From contig NZ_JAUSPS010000075.1 in NCBI RefSeq assembly GCF_030652775.1, positions 62,001 through 126,000 of the forward strand: 64,000 nt of DNA, in the 5' to 3' direction. The DNA is from Acetobacterium sp. (GTDB taxonomy: Bacteria; Bacillota; Clostridia; Eubacteriales; Eubacteriaceae). A program made the position numbers and the translations under genes. Under the pieces are notes generated by a model. It saw nothing but the letters and a program-made list of their open reading frames with translations, ran no database searches and was not told the origin of the DNA. Positions 45,609 to 53,547 of the stretch are shown here, piece by piece (within the stretch, counting starts at the first letter, position 1; each line of letters starts with the position of its first letter).

Positions 45609-46594
45609 TGTATAACGCAGTTCTAATCAAAAAAGGCCAGGGCGGATGGGGCGGACCACTTGTGATCAAACCCACTGAGGAAAAAGTTTATATCATGTCG
45701 GTCACCGGTGGCGGAATTCATCCGGTTGCTCAAAAAATTGCCGATCTGACCGGTGGAATCGCTCTTGATGGATTTTTAAGTAGTGCACCAGATAGTGAGG
45801 TCGCTTGTGTGGTAGTCGATTGCGGTGGTACAGCACGGTGTGGGGTTTATCCCAAAAAGGGAATTCTAACGATTAACCTGACACCGGTTGGCCAGGCGGG
45901 ACCTTTGGCCCAGTATATGAATGAAGAGAATTATGTATCCGGGGTGAAGGAAAACAATGTCTCGCTGTTTGAGGGCGAGGTCCCCAATAGTGAAACCGCA
46001 AAGAAAAAAGACTATCAGGAAGTGAAAGCCGAAGCAAAAGCAGCTGCCGAAAAGCAAAAGGGTTTTGTCGGCTTCATCTCAAGACTGGGTAAAGCAGTTG
46101 GGGGTGTGGTTGGTAAGTTCTATCAGGCCGGTAGAGAATCAATCGACATGGTGATCAAAAACGTGCTTCCATTTATGGCCTTTATCGCTATGCTCATTGG
46201 GATCATTACAGTCACCGGGCTGGGAGATATTATTGCCAATACCATCTCGCCATTTGCGGGAAGCTTACCTGGACTTGTACTTATTTCAATCGTATGTACC
46301 CTTCCTTTCTTATCGCCAATTCTCGGACCGGGTGCAGTTATTGCCCAGGTGGTTGGAACACTGGTAGGGGTACAAATTGGCGCTGGTGCGATTGCCCCGG
46401 CATTGGCTTTACCGGCACTCTTTGCCATTGATGGACAGGTTGGGTGTGATTTTATCCCGGTTGGTTTGTCTTTGGGCGAAGCAGAAACAGAAACGGTTGA
46501 AATAGGTGTACCAGCAGTACTCTTTAGTCGATTGATTACAGGACCAGCCGCTGTATTGATCGGATTTGTATTGAGTATTGGAATGTACAGCTAA
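45608..46594 (+). CDS. srlE: PTS glucitol/sorbitol-type IIBC subunit
   Basis: A 328-residue IIB-IIC protein. The IIB domain (about 1-115) opens YNAVLIKKGQGGWGGPLVI and has the phosphocysteine site in GGTARCGVYPKKG (Cys near 80). A linker (about 116-170) leads to the membrane part, which has several helices, and family sequence such as PFLSPILGPGAVIAQV and FAIDGQVGCDFIPVGLSLGEAE. It transports and phosphorylates a polyol using phosphate from the IIA subunit. Translation is coupled to srlA through the overlapping TAATG. Confidence 0.92.
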   Translation: MYNAVLIKKGQGGWGGPLVIKPTEEKVYIMSVTGGGIHPVAQKIADLTGGIALDGFLSSAPDSEVACVVVDCGGTARCGVYPKKGILTINLTPVGQAGPLAQYMNEENYVSGVKENNVSLFEGEVPNSETAKKKDYQEVKAEAKAAAEKQKGFVGFISRLGKAVGGVVGKFYQAGRESIDMVIKNVLPFMAFIAMLIGIITVTGLGDIIANTISPFAGSLPGLVLISIVCTLPFLSPILGPGAVIAQVVGTLVGVQIGAGAIAPALALPALFAIDGQVGCDFIPVGLSLGEAETETVEIGVPAVLFSRLITGPAAVLIGFVLSIGMYS

Positions 46595-46626
46595 GCAGAA
46601 AGCTGATCTAAAGGCAAGGAGATAAA

Positions 46627-46992
46627 ATGGATTTTACAACAGAAATAACTCAAATTGGAGAAATGGTGGAGGAGTTTTTAAAAGAAAAACTGCTGATCGT
46701 TTTCGATGATAATGCCCCATCTGGTTTAGCGGAAATTGCAGTTTTACATACCAAAAAAGAATTAGACAAGGAGGTGAGAATCGGAGATTCAGTTCGATTT
46801 GGAGAAGTTATTTATGAAGTTACAGCCGTCGGACACGAAGCAAATAAAACGTTAGAAAGCATGGGGCATTGTTCATTCAGCTTCACCGGAGAAGATCAGG
46901 TAAAACTCCCGGGACAAATTGAATTAAAAGGTCAGGGGATTCCGGTAGTTAAAATAGGCGATGTATTTCAGATCATTTACAAAGAAAATTAA
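46627..46992 (+). CDS. srlB: PTS glucitol/sorbitol-type IIA subunit
   Basis: A 121-residue soluble IIA of the glucitol family. VLHTKKELDKEVRIGDSVRFG (near 39-59) and YEVTAVGHEANKTLESMGHCSF (two segments, about 62-83) are the conserved stretches; one of these His residues is the phosphorylation site. It receives phosphate from HPr, which is encoded at 55312-55575. The start follows AAGGAGATAAA. Confidence 0.9.
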   Translation: MDFTTEITQIGEMVEEFLKEKLLIVFDDNAPSGLAEIAVLHTKKELDKEVRIGDSVRFGEVIYEVTAVGHEANKTLESMGHCSFSFTGEDQVKLPGQIELKGQGIPVVKIGDVFQIIYKEN

Positions 46993-47023
46993 AAATTAAA
47001 AATTAAAATTAAGCGAGGAAAAA

Positions 47024-48316
47024 ATGTTAGGACTAAATTATAAGTTGTTGCAATTAGAAGAAAACGGAAAACACATCATGACCAGTATTGTTGGTGCAGG
47101 ACAAATGGGCCGTGGAATGGTTGGACAGATTATGTCGATGAAAGGCATGCGTCCGGCAGTGGTTGTTGACATCGATATTCAAAATGCTATTAATGCTTAT
47201 CAACATGCGGGCTTAAAAGAAGGCGACTATGTTATTGCTAATACCATCTCAGAAGCCAATGATCTTCTGGCCAAAGGTAAATATATTGTCACTGACAACC
47301 CTGAAATTGCTACAAAAACCGATTTAATTGATTGTGCCGTGGATGCCACAGGCGTTCCTGAAGTGGGCGCTAAAGTTGCCATCGATAGTATTAATTCGGG
47401 GAAACACATTGTTATGTTGAATGTGGAAGCTGATGTTTGCATTGGTCCGATGCTATACAAAATGGCCCAAAGTGCCGGAGTTGTTTATACCGGATCAGCT
47501 GGGGATGAACCAGGTGCAGTGCTGGAAATGTACGATTTCGCCGATGCGCTGGGATTCGATGTTCGGGTCATAGGTAAGGGGAAAAACAACAAGGTTGATA
47601 AGGCCGCTACCCCGGACTCGGTTTTAGAAGAAGCGACCCGAAAAGGGGTGAGCCCGAAAATGCTGACATCTTTTAAAGATGGAACAAAAACCATGGTTGA
47701 AATGACTGCGATGTCCAATGCTACTGGATACTTGCCGGATATTATGGGTGGACATGGCGCAAAAGGCATTGTTTCAGAGTTACCAGATCTTTTCAGACTA
47801 AAAAATGAAGGTGGAATTTTAAATAATTATGGGATTGTTGATTATATTGATGGCGTAGCGCCAGGTGTATTTATTATTATTTCAACCGAACAACCGGACA
47901 TTATTCACGAATTAAATTACCTCAGTATGGGAAAAGGTCCCAATTATGTGTTATACAGACCCTATCATTTATGCAGTCTGGAAACACCATTATCGGTTGC
48001 AAAAGCTGTGATTGACGGGATCCCAACCATCGCACCAAGAAAAGGTCTTGTTTCTGAAACCATCACGGTTGCCAAACGGGATTTAGTAGCAGGCGAATAT
48101 CTGGACGGCATTGGTGGATTTTCAATTTACGGTAGCTTCGAAAAAGCATCAGTTGCAAATGAAAAAGGAGCCCTGCCGATGGGTATTGTCAATAAAAAGA
48201 CGAAAATGATTAATGCGGTTAAAAAAGGCGAAATCGTAACGTATGCCGATGTTGCCTTAGATAATGATTCGCTAATGGTTCAATTGCGAAAGATCCAGGA
48301 TAAACTGTATCTATAA
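47024..48316 (+). CDS. SAF-domain homoserine-dehydrogenase-like oxidoreductase (COG4091 type)
   Basis: A 430-residue NAD(P)-binding protein. The Rossmann fold opens with SIVGAGQMGRGMVGQI (about 22-37), VVDID follows (about 47-51), and CAVDATGVPEVGAKVA (about 105-120) marks the coenzyme domain. The C-terminal part (about 340-425) looks like an SAF domain. The family is described as homoserine-dehydrogenase-like, but few members have a known reaction; it usually acts in polyol or sugar-acid pathways by genome context. It lies 31 bases after the PTS IIA gene, in the place where a sorbitol-6-phosphate dehydrogenase would be expected. It is therefore the best candidate to act on the phosphorylated PTS product. 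That is inference from position. Confidence 0.8.
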   Translation: MLGLNYKLLQLEENGKHIMTSIVGAGQMGRGMVGQIMSMKGMRPAVVVDIDIQNAINAYQHAGLKEGDYVIANTISEANDLLAKGKYIVTDNPEIATKTDLIDCAVDATGVPEVGAKVAIDSINSGKHIVMLNVEADVCIGPMLYKMAQSAGVVYTGSAGDEPGAVLEMYDFADALGFDVRVIGKGKNNKVDKAATPDSVLEEATRKGVSPKMLTSFKDGTKTMVEMTAMSNATGYLPDIMGGHGAKGIVSELPDLFRLKNEGGILNNYGIVDYIDGVAPGVFIIISTEQPDIIHELNYLSMGKGPNYVLYRPYHLCSLETPLSVAKAVIDGIPTIAPRKGLVSETITVAKRDLVAGEYLDGIGGFSIYGSFEKASVANEKGALPMGIVNKKTKMINAVKKGEIVTYADVALDNDSLMVQLRKIQDKLYL

Positions 48317-48418
48317 GATGACTAAAAGACGGAACTGATTTGGCCGATGTGCTTTTGGATAGCAACATTCTTAATAGTAGCATGGGGATGAGTTTTTACA
48401 AAGCTGGCATTGGCCTTT

Positions 48419-48470
48419 TTCATAGGATTTGATTAAAAAAATACACACCATGCCGATCAAATCCTATGAA
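48419..48470. repeat. Perfect inverted repeat between the PTS operon and the second aco cluster
   Basis: TTCATAGGATTTGAT (48419-48433) and ATCAAATCCTATGAA (48456-48470) are 15-base perfect arms with a 22-base loop. There is no T-run after the right arm on either strand, so it is not a standard terminator; it may be an operator or a transcript-stability hairpin. The rest of the 320-base spacer shows no gene. Confidence 0.6.
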
Positions 48471-48636
48471 TAAGGTTTCCCGCCAAAAGGAATAAATTTG
48501 GAAATTTGGAAAGAAAGTTAAAACACCCAATAATATGAGACGGATCGTTGTGAAAATTAATATAAACGTGAACACCATTTACTAAATAGATATTAAGCGA
48601 TGATCCAAATAAGTGATCAATATGGGAGGAACACCA

Positions 48637-49611
48637 TTGAAAAACGAAAATAACAATAAAAGCAAGGAACTGGGATTGAAGTTGCTAAAAGATATGTATC
48701 TTTCAAGAAAATTTGAAGAAAAGGTACAGCATTATTTTTCCCTGGGTATGATCCACGGCACAACCCACTTAAGTATTGGGGAAGAAGGTGCCGCCGCCGG
48801 AACCTGTGAAGGTTTGGAACCCCAGGATCTGATGTATGCCACCCATCGCGGCCATAGTCAGGCCATTTGCAAGGGAATTGATATTAATTTGATGATGGCT
48901 GAAATATTTGGCAAGGTAACCGGGGTTTGCAAGGGGAAAGGCGGATCCATGCATATTGCTGATAAGGATAAAGGCGTGTTGGGCGCCAATGGAATCGTTG
49001 CGGCAGCCCTGCCGCTGGCTTGTGGCAGTGCTTTTGCAGCCAAAAGAAGAAAACAGGATGTTGTCACGGTGGCTTTCTTTGGAGATGGGGCGGCCAATGA
49101 AGGCGCCTTTCATGAAGCTATGAACCTGGCTTCGGCCTGGGATCTACCGGTTCTTTTTGTCTGCACCAACAATACCTATGCCATGTCTACCCATATTTCT
49201 AAGGTGATGAAAGATACCGATATTGCTAAACGGGCAATACCTTATGGAATGCCGGCAGAAACAGTGGACGGAAATGATTCGTTTGCCGTTTATGAATGCA
49301 TTAAGAGCGCTCGAGACTATGTGGTAAAAAATGGTCCCATGCTAATTGTGGAAAACACCTACCGGATTTCTGGGCATTCCAAAAGTGATGGCAATCTTTA
49401 TCGGACAAAGGACGAAATCAATGCCTGGAAAGCCCGGAATCCCATTGATAAAATGAGAAATGACTTACTGGAGGCAAATACCTGTACGGTTGATGAACTG
49501 GATGCCGTAGATAACGAAACGACTGAGTTGATCGACAAGGCCGTTCAGTTTGCCCTGGATAGCCCCTATCCCGAGCTGGATGATGTGTATAATGATGTTT
49601 ATGCGTTATAA
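48637..49611 (+). CDS. acoA: Acetoin dehydrogenase-like E1 alpha subunit, cluster 2
   Basis: A 324-residue thiamine-diphosphate E1 alpha subunit. Family sequence includes GMIHGTTHLSIGEEGAAAG (about 32-50), KGKGGSMHIADK and GDGAANEGAFHEAMNLAS (about 150-167, the cofactor motif). The frame could start at a GTG (48613) or an ATG (48622), but GGGAGGA lies between these and the TTG at 48637, which is therefore the likely start (MKNENNNKSKEL). It belongs to a four-gene set acoA-acoB-acoC-lpdA. AcoAB together cleave acetoin to acetaldehyde and an acetyl group; a closely related substrate made from the PTS product is also possible. Confidence 0.85.
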   Translation: MKNENNNKSKELGLKLLKDMYLSRKFEEKVQHYFSLGMIHGTTHLSIGEEGAAAGTCEGLEPQDLMYATHRGHSQAICKGIDINLMMAEIFGKVTGVCKGKGGSMHIADKDKGVLGANGIVAAALPLACGSAFAAKRRKQDVVTVAFFGDGAANEGAFHEAMNLASAWDLPVLFVCTNNTYAMSTHISKVMKDTDIAKRAIPYGMPAETVDGNDSFAVYECIKSARDYVVKNGPMLIVENTYRISGHSKSDGNLYRTKDEINAWKARNPIDKMRNDLLEANTCTVDELDAVDNETTELIDKAVQFALDSPYPELDDVYNDVYAL

Positions 49612-49625
49612 GAGGGAGACAGAAA

Positions 49626-50609
49626 ATGCCTAAAAAAGAAATAACCTACGCAAATGCGATAAAAGAAGCAATCAGTGAAGAAATGATCCGGGATGAAGAA
49701 GTATTCATGATGGGTGAAGATATTGGTATATATCGGGGGGCCTTTGGTGTTTCGGGAGATTTAGTCGAAACCTTTGGCGAAGACCGAATCATTGATACAC
49801 CTATTTCAGAGCTGGGGTTTGTTGGCTGCGCCATTGGTGCGGCAGTGGCTGGGATGCGTCCCATTGTGGAAATTATGTTTTCAGATTTTATGACCGTCTG
49901 CTGGGATATGATCGTAAACCAGGCGCCAAAGATGCGTTATATGTTCGGAGGCAAGGTGAGTGTACCAATGGTGTTAAGAACTGCATCCGGTGGTGGAACT
50001 GGAGCAGCAGCCCAGCATTCCCAATCCCTGGAAGCGATGCTGTGTCATGTGCCGGGGCTAAAAGTCATTGTACCTTCAACGCCAAGAGACGCTAAGGGCT
50101 TGCTGAAATCAGCGATTCGGGATAATAATCCGGTTATCTTTTTGGAACAAAAACTATTGTATCGGACCAAAGGTATGATTGAGGAAGAAGAATTTACAAT
50201 CCCCATTGGCGAAGCTGATATCAAACGGGAAGGCAAGGACTGTACCATCATCACCTATGGCCGGATGGTGCAAATGTGTCTGGCAGCGGCAGAAAGTCTG
50301 GAAAAAGAAGGAATTGATGTCGAAGTCATTGATCTGCGAACCTTACTGCCGATGGATACCGAAGCCATTATCAAGTCGGTGATCAAGACCCGACACGCTC
50401 TGGTGGTTCACGAAGCCGTGAAGACAGGCGGTATTGCCGGTGAAATCATTGCCCGAATTGCCGATAGTGAGGCGTTTTACTATCTGGATGCGCCCCTTAA
50501 ACGTCTGGCATCGGAAGATGTGCCAGTGCCATTCTGCCCGGTTTTGGAAAAGGGAATTCTCCCGGATGAAGCCAAAATTATTGCAACGGTCAAAGAAATG
50601 ATGGCTTAA
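49626..50609 (+). CDS. acoB: Acetoin dehydrogenase-like E1 beta subunit, cluster 2
   Basis: A 327-residue E1 beta subunit. Conserved parts are FMMGEDIGIYRGAFGVSGDL (about 27-46), RIIDTPISELGFVG, YMFGGKVSVPMVLRTASG and AAQHSQSLEAML (about 128-139). It lies 14 bases after acoA and 30 before acoC. It is a clear paralogue of the E1 beta at 10940-11944, but with a different partner set. The GAGGGAGACAGAAA site precedes the ATG. Confidence 0.87.
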   Translation: MPKKEITYANAIKEAISEEMIRDEEVFMMGEDIGIYRGAFGVSGDLVETFGEDRIIDTPISELGFVGCAIGAAVAGMRPIVEIMFSDFMTVCWDMIVNQAPKMRYMFGGKVSVPMVLRTASGGGTGAAAQHSQSLEAMLCHVPGLKVIVPSTPRDAKGLLKSAIRDNNPVIFLEQKLLYRTKGMIEEEEFTIPIGEADIKREGKDCTIITYGRMVQMCLAAAESLEKEGIDVEVIDLRTLLPMDTEAIIKSVIKTRHALVVHEAVKTGGIAGEIIARIADSEAFYYLDAPLKRLASEDVPVPFCPVLEKGILPDEAKIIATVKEMMA

Positions 50610-50639
50610 GATGTTGTTGAAAAACAGGAGGGAGAAAAA

Positions 50640-51935
50640 ATGGCAGTAGAAGTATTTATGCCTAAAGCCGGGATGGACATGCAAGAAGGCACAATTATCC
50701 AGTGGCTTAAAAACGTCGGTGAGAATGTTGAAGAAGGCGAAGGTCTACTCGAAATAGAAACGGATAAGGTCACAATGGAAGTAGAAGCCCCGGCGACCGG
50801 GGTACTTTTGTGCCGCTATTTTGAAGATGGTGCGGTGGTGCCAGTGGTAACCACCATTGGTTATGTGGGCGAACCAGGCGAAGCTGTCCCGGACAAGCCA
50901 CAGTTGGCCGGCATCGTCGCCAAAACGGCTCCATCAGAAATGGTAGAAACGGTAGAAAAACAAAAGCCGGTTCTGGCGGATGAAACAAACGGTGTGAAAG
51001 CTACGCCCTATGCAAAAAAAATGGCAGTGGCCAATGCCATCGATCTGAATGAAGTGCCGCCAACCGGTCCGGCGGGGGAAATAAAGGGTCGGGATGTTGA
51101 ACGAGAAATTGCTAAATCACCGTTGGCAAGACGTATTGCCGAGGACAAGGGCATTGATTTAAGCGCTGTTACGGGTTCCGGTCACCAGAACAAGGTGATG
51201 AAAAGCGATGTGCTGGCAAAAATAGCCGAACAGGAAACCCCCGGGGTAACTGCGGTGGTGCTTAATACGACGCCACTATCGGGAATGCAGAAGGTTGTGG
51301 GTGAACGGATGGTAAAAGCCCACACCGAGATTCCCTGTGTCACCCAGAACACCAAGGTGGATATGACCAAACTGCTGGCATTCCGAAAACAAATTAATGA
51401 AAACCGGGAAAACAAGCTGACCATCAATGATTTCATTGTTAAGGCGGTTGCCAAAGTGCTGCTCCACGATAAAAAAGTGTTGGTCAGTCTGGGGGACAAA
51501 GAAATAATTCACCATCAGGATGTTAATATCGGTATTGCGGTAGCATTGGAAGAAGGTTTGATTGTGCCCGTGGTGAAAAATGCCGATAAAAAAAGCCTGG
51601 AAGAAATTTCAGAAACGGTTAAGTCATTGAGTGCAAAAGCAAAATCCGGCGGACTGATGGTTGATGATTATCAGGGTTCGACAATCTCCATTTCCAATCT
51701 GGGGATGTTCGGGGTTCATTCATTTACCCCCATTGTGAATCAGCCTAATGCGGTGATTATCGGTATTTGCGCAATTGAAGAGGAGTTGGCATTGGTTGAC
51801 AACCAGGTGGAAAACCGCAAAAAAATGATGATTTCACTCACCTATGACCATCGCTTAGTTAACGGGGACGTGGCGGCCAAATTTTCTCTGAAAGTACGCG
51901 ATCTGTTGGAAAATCCAATGGAAATTCTTCTCTGA
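50640..51935 (+). CDS. acoC: Dihydrolipoamide acyltransferase E2 subunit, with two subunit-binding domains
   Basis: A 431-residue E2 with the full set of parts. The N-terminal lipoyl domain (about 1-78) has ETDKVTMEVEAPATG with the lipoyl Lys near 43. Two consecutive peripheral subunit-binding-like domains follow: KATPYAKKMAVANAIDL (about 120-155) and KSPLARRIAEDKGIDLSAV (about 159-195). The catalytic domain (about 205-431) ends with the intact DHRLVNG motif, catalytic His near 407. It accepts the acyl group from AcoAB and hands it to CoA. This one is catalytically complete, unlike the E2-like protein at 11957-13819. The GGAGGGAGAAAAA site gives a strong start. Confidence 0.9.
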   Translation: MAVEVFMPKAGMDMQEGTIIQWLKNVGENVEEGEGLLEIETDKVTMEVEAPATGVLLCRYFEDGAVVPVVTTIGYVGEPGEAVPDKPQLAGIVAKTAPSEMVETVEKQKPVLADETNGVKATPYAKKMAVANAIDLNEVPPTGPAGEIKGRDVEREIAKSPLARRIAEDKGIDLSAVTGSGHQNKVMKSDVLAKIAEQETPGVTAVVLNTTPLSGMQKVVGERMVKAHTEIPCVTQNTKVDMTKLLAFRKQINENRENKLTINDFIVKAVAKVLLHDKKVLVSLGDKEIIHHQDVNIGIAVALEEGLIVPVVKNADKKSLEEISETVKSLSAKAKSGGLMVDDYQGSTISISNLGMFGVHSFTPIVNQPNAVIIGICAIEEELALVDNQVENRKKMMISLTYDHRLVNGDVAAKFSLKVRDLLENPMEILL

Positions 51936-51948
51936 TGGAGGTTGAAGA

Positions 51949-53331
51949 ATGAAAAATGGATTTGATGTAGCAGTAATCGGCGGCGGTCCGGGGGGATATG
52001 TTGCCGCTATTAAAGCGTCTCAATTGGGTGGGTCAGTGGTGCTTTTTGAAAAAGACGCCGTTGGCGGAACCTGTTTGAACAGAGGCTGTATTCCCACCAA
52101 AACGTACGTTAAAACAGCGGAGTATATCAAACACATCAAATATGCCCATTCCCGGGGGATTCGGATTGATGTCAGTCAGCTTGGTGTTAACATGGTCGAT
52201 GTTGTCGCCAACAAAAATGAGGTCGTAAAAAAACTGACAACCGGTGTGGCTGGGCTGCTTGATAGCAATCAGGTGAAGGTAATTAAAGGCACGGCCACCC
52301 TGACTAACGATGGAAAAGTTTTTTGTGATGGACAAAGCTACGAGGCTAAAAATATCATTCTGGCTGGTGGTTCAAAACCACGGGTTCTCGATATACCCGG
52401 AATCAAAAGTCAGGGGGTGTTAACCTCTGATACGCTGCTGGATCTCGAAGAGGTTCCCGATCGTCTGGTGATTATTGGCGGCGGCGTGATTGGCTGTGAG
52501 TTTGCTACGGCATTTGCAGCATTTGGCAGCGAGGTAACGATTGTAGAATTTACCGATCAGTTGGTGAAACCGATGGGCAAGGATATTTATAAATATCTCA
52601 GGAAAGCCATCAAAGCCCAAGGGATTAAAACCGTTTTAAATACTGCAGTCGAATCTATTGAGCGAAGCGAAGCGGGAATTCTGGTTGTGAAGACGTCAGA
52701 TCAAAAAACAATCGCAGCGGATAAGGTGTTGGTGGCAACCGGACGTCGTGCCGATCTGGAATGTCTGGGTGATCGGAAAAACGAGATTGCCATGGACGGA
52801 ACATTTGTGTTAGTCGATTGCGAAATGCGAACCAGTATCCCCAACGTATTTTGCATCGGCGATATGAATGGGCAGATGCAGCTTGCCCATGCCGCATCTA
52901 AAATGGGGGAGACAGCAGCAGTCAATGCCATGGGCGGGAATGAAGAGGTAGATTTGCGCCATGTTGCCAACTGCTTGTATACCCTGCCCGAAGCGGCCAC
53001 AGTTGGCTTAACTGAGGAAGATGCAAAAAAAGAGCATGATATTGCAGTCGGAACGTTTTCCCTTAATGCCAACGGACGAGCCTTGGCTTCGGGAGAAACG
53101 GATGGATTTGTTAAGGTGATTATTGAGAAAAAATACGGAGAAATTTTAGGCGTTCAGATCGTGGCTCCCGTTGCCGCAGAAATGATCAGTGAAGCCGCTT
53201 TATGTATGACCATGGAAATAACAGCCCATGAGGTTGCCGCTATGGTTCATCCCCACCCCACCTACTGCGAAGCCTTTATGGAAGCCTGCGCTGATGCTTT
53301 GGGAAAGTGTATTCATCTGCCCAGAAAATAA
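51949..53331 (+). CDS. lpdA: Dihydrolipoyl dehydrogenase E3
   Basis: A 460-residue FAD-dependent disulfide oxidoreductase that reoxidises the E2 lipoyl group with NAD+. FAD motif AVIGGGPGGYVAAIKA (about 6-21); redox disulfide GGTCLNRGCIPTK (about 38-50); NAD-binding VIIGGGVIGCEFA (about 174-186); FCIGDM near 304; and a C-terminal HPHPTYCEAF block carrying the catalytic His. It lacks an extra N-terminal lipoyl domain. It follows acoC by 13 bases and is the only E3 gene in the window, so the first E1 cluster would have to share it or use another. Confidence 0.94.
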   Translation: MKNGFDVAVIGGGPGGYVAAIKASQLGGSVVLFEKDAVGGTCLNRGCIPTKTYVKTAEYIKHIKYAHSRGIRIDVSQLGVNMVDVVANKNEVVKKLTTGVAGLLDSNQVKVIKGTATLTNDGKVFCDGQSYEAKNIILAGGSKPRVLDIPGIKSQGVLTSDTLLDLEEVPDRLVIIGGGVIGCEFATAFAAFGSEVTIVEFTDQLVKPMGKDIYKYLRKAIKAQGIKTVLNTAVESIERSEAGILVVKTSDQKTIAADKVLVATGRRADLECLGDRKNEIAMDGTFVLVDCEMRTSIPNVFCIGDMNGQMQLAHAASKMGETAAVNAMGGNEEVDLRHVANCLYTLPEAATVGLTEEDAKKEHDIAVGTFSLNANGRALASGETDGFVKVIIEKKYGEILGVQIVAPVAAEMISEAALCMTMEITAHEVAAMVHPHPTYCEAFMEACADALGKCIHLPRK

Positions 53332-53411
53332 ACTTTGTAAAAGGTCAAACAAAGTAGTTATGATCAGATCGTAAGTATTTTAAACGAAAGAACCGATTTT
53401 CAGGATTCAGT

Positions 53412-53459
53412 ACACCTCCAAACTGTGGATGTAGAACAAATCAGTTTGGAGGTGTTTTA
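53412..53459 (+). terminator. Intrinsic terminator between lpdA and ptsI
   Basis: ACACCTCCAAACTG (53412-53425) and CAGTTTGGAGGTGT (53442-53455) are 14-base perfect arms with a 16-base loop, followed by TTTT. Confidence 0.8.
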
Positions 53460-53547
53460 ATCGGAGAAAACGTTTCAACTGATTAAATCTTTCAAGATTT
53501 AAATTTGGGCAGAAAATGAGAAGAGAAATGAAAAAGGAGGTTTGAGC

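Noticed and set aside
53332-53547. Antiterminator (RAT-like) leader of ptsI
   Set aside because: Only a simple terminator hairpin is visible; no overlapping alternative stem of the LicT/SacY type and no antiterminator gene are found in the window.
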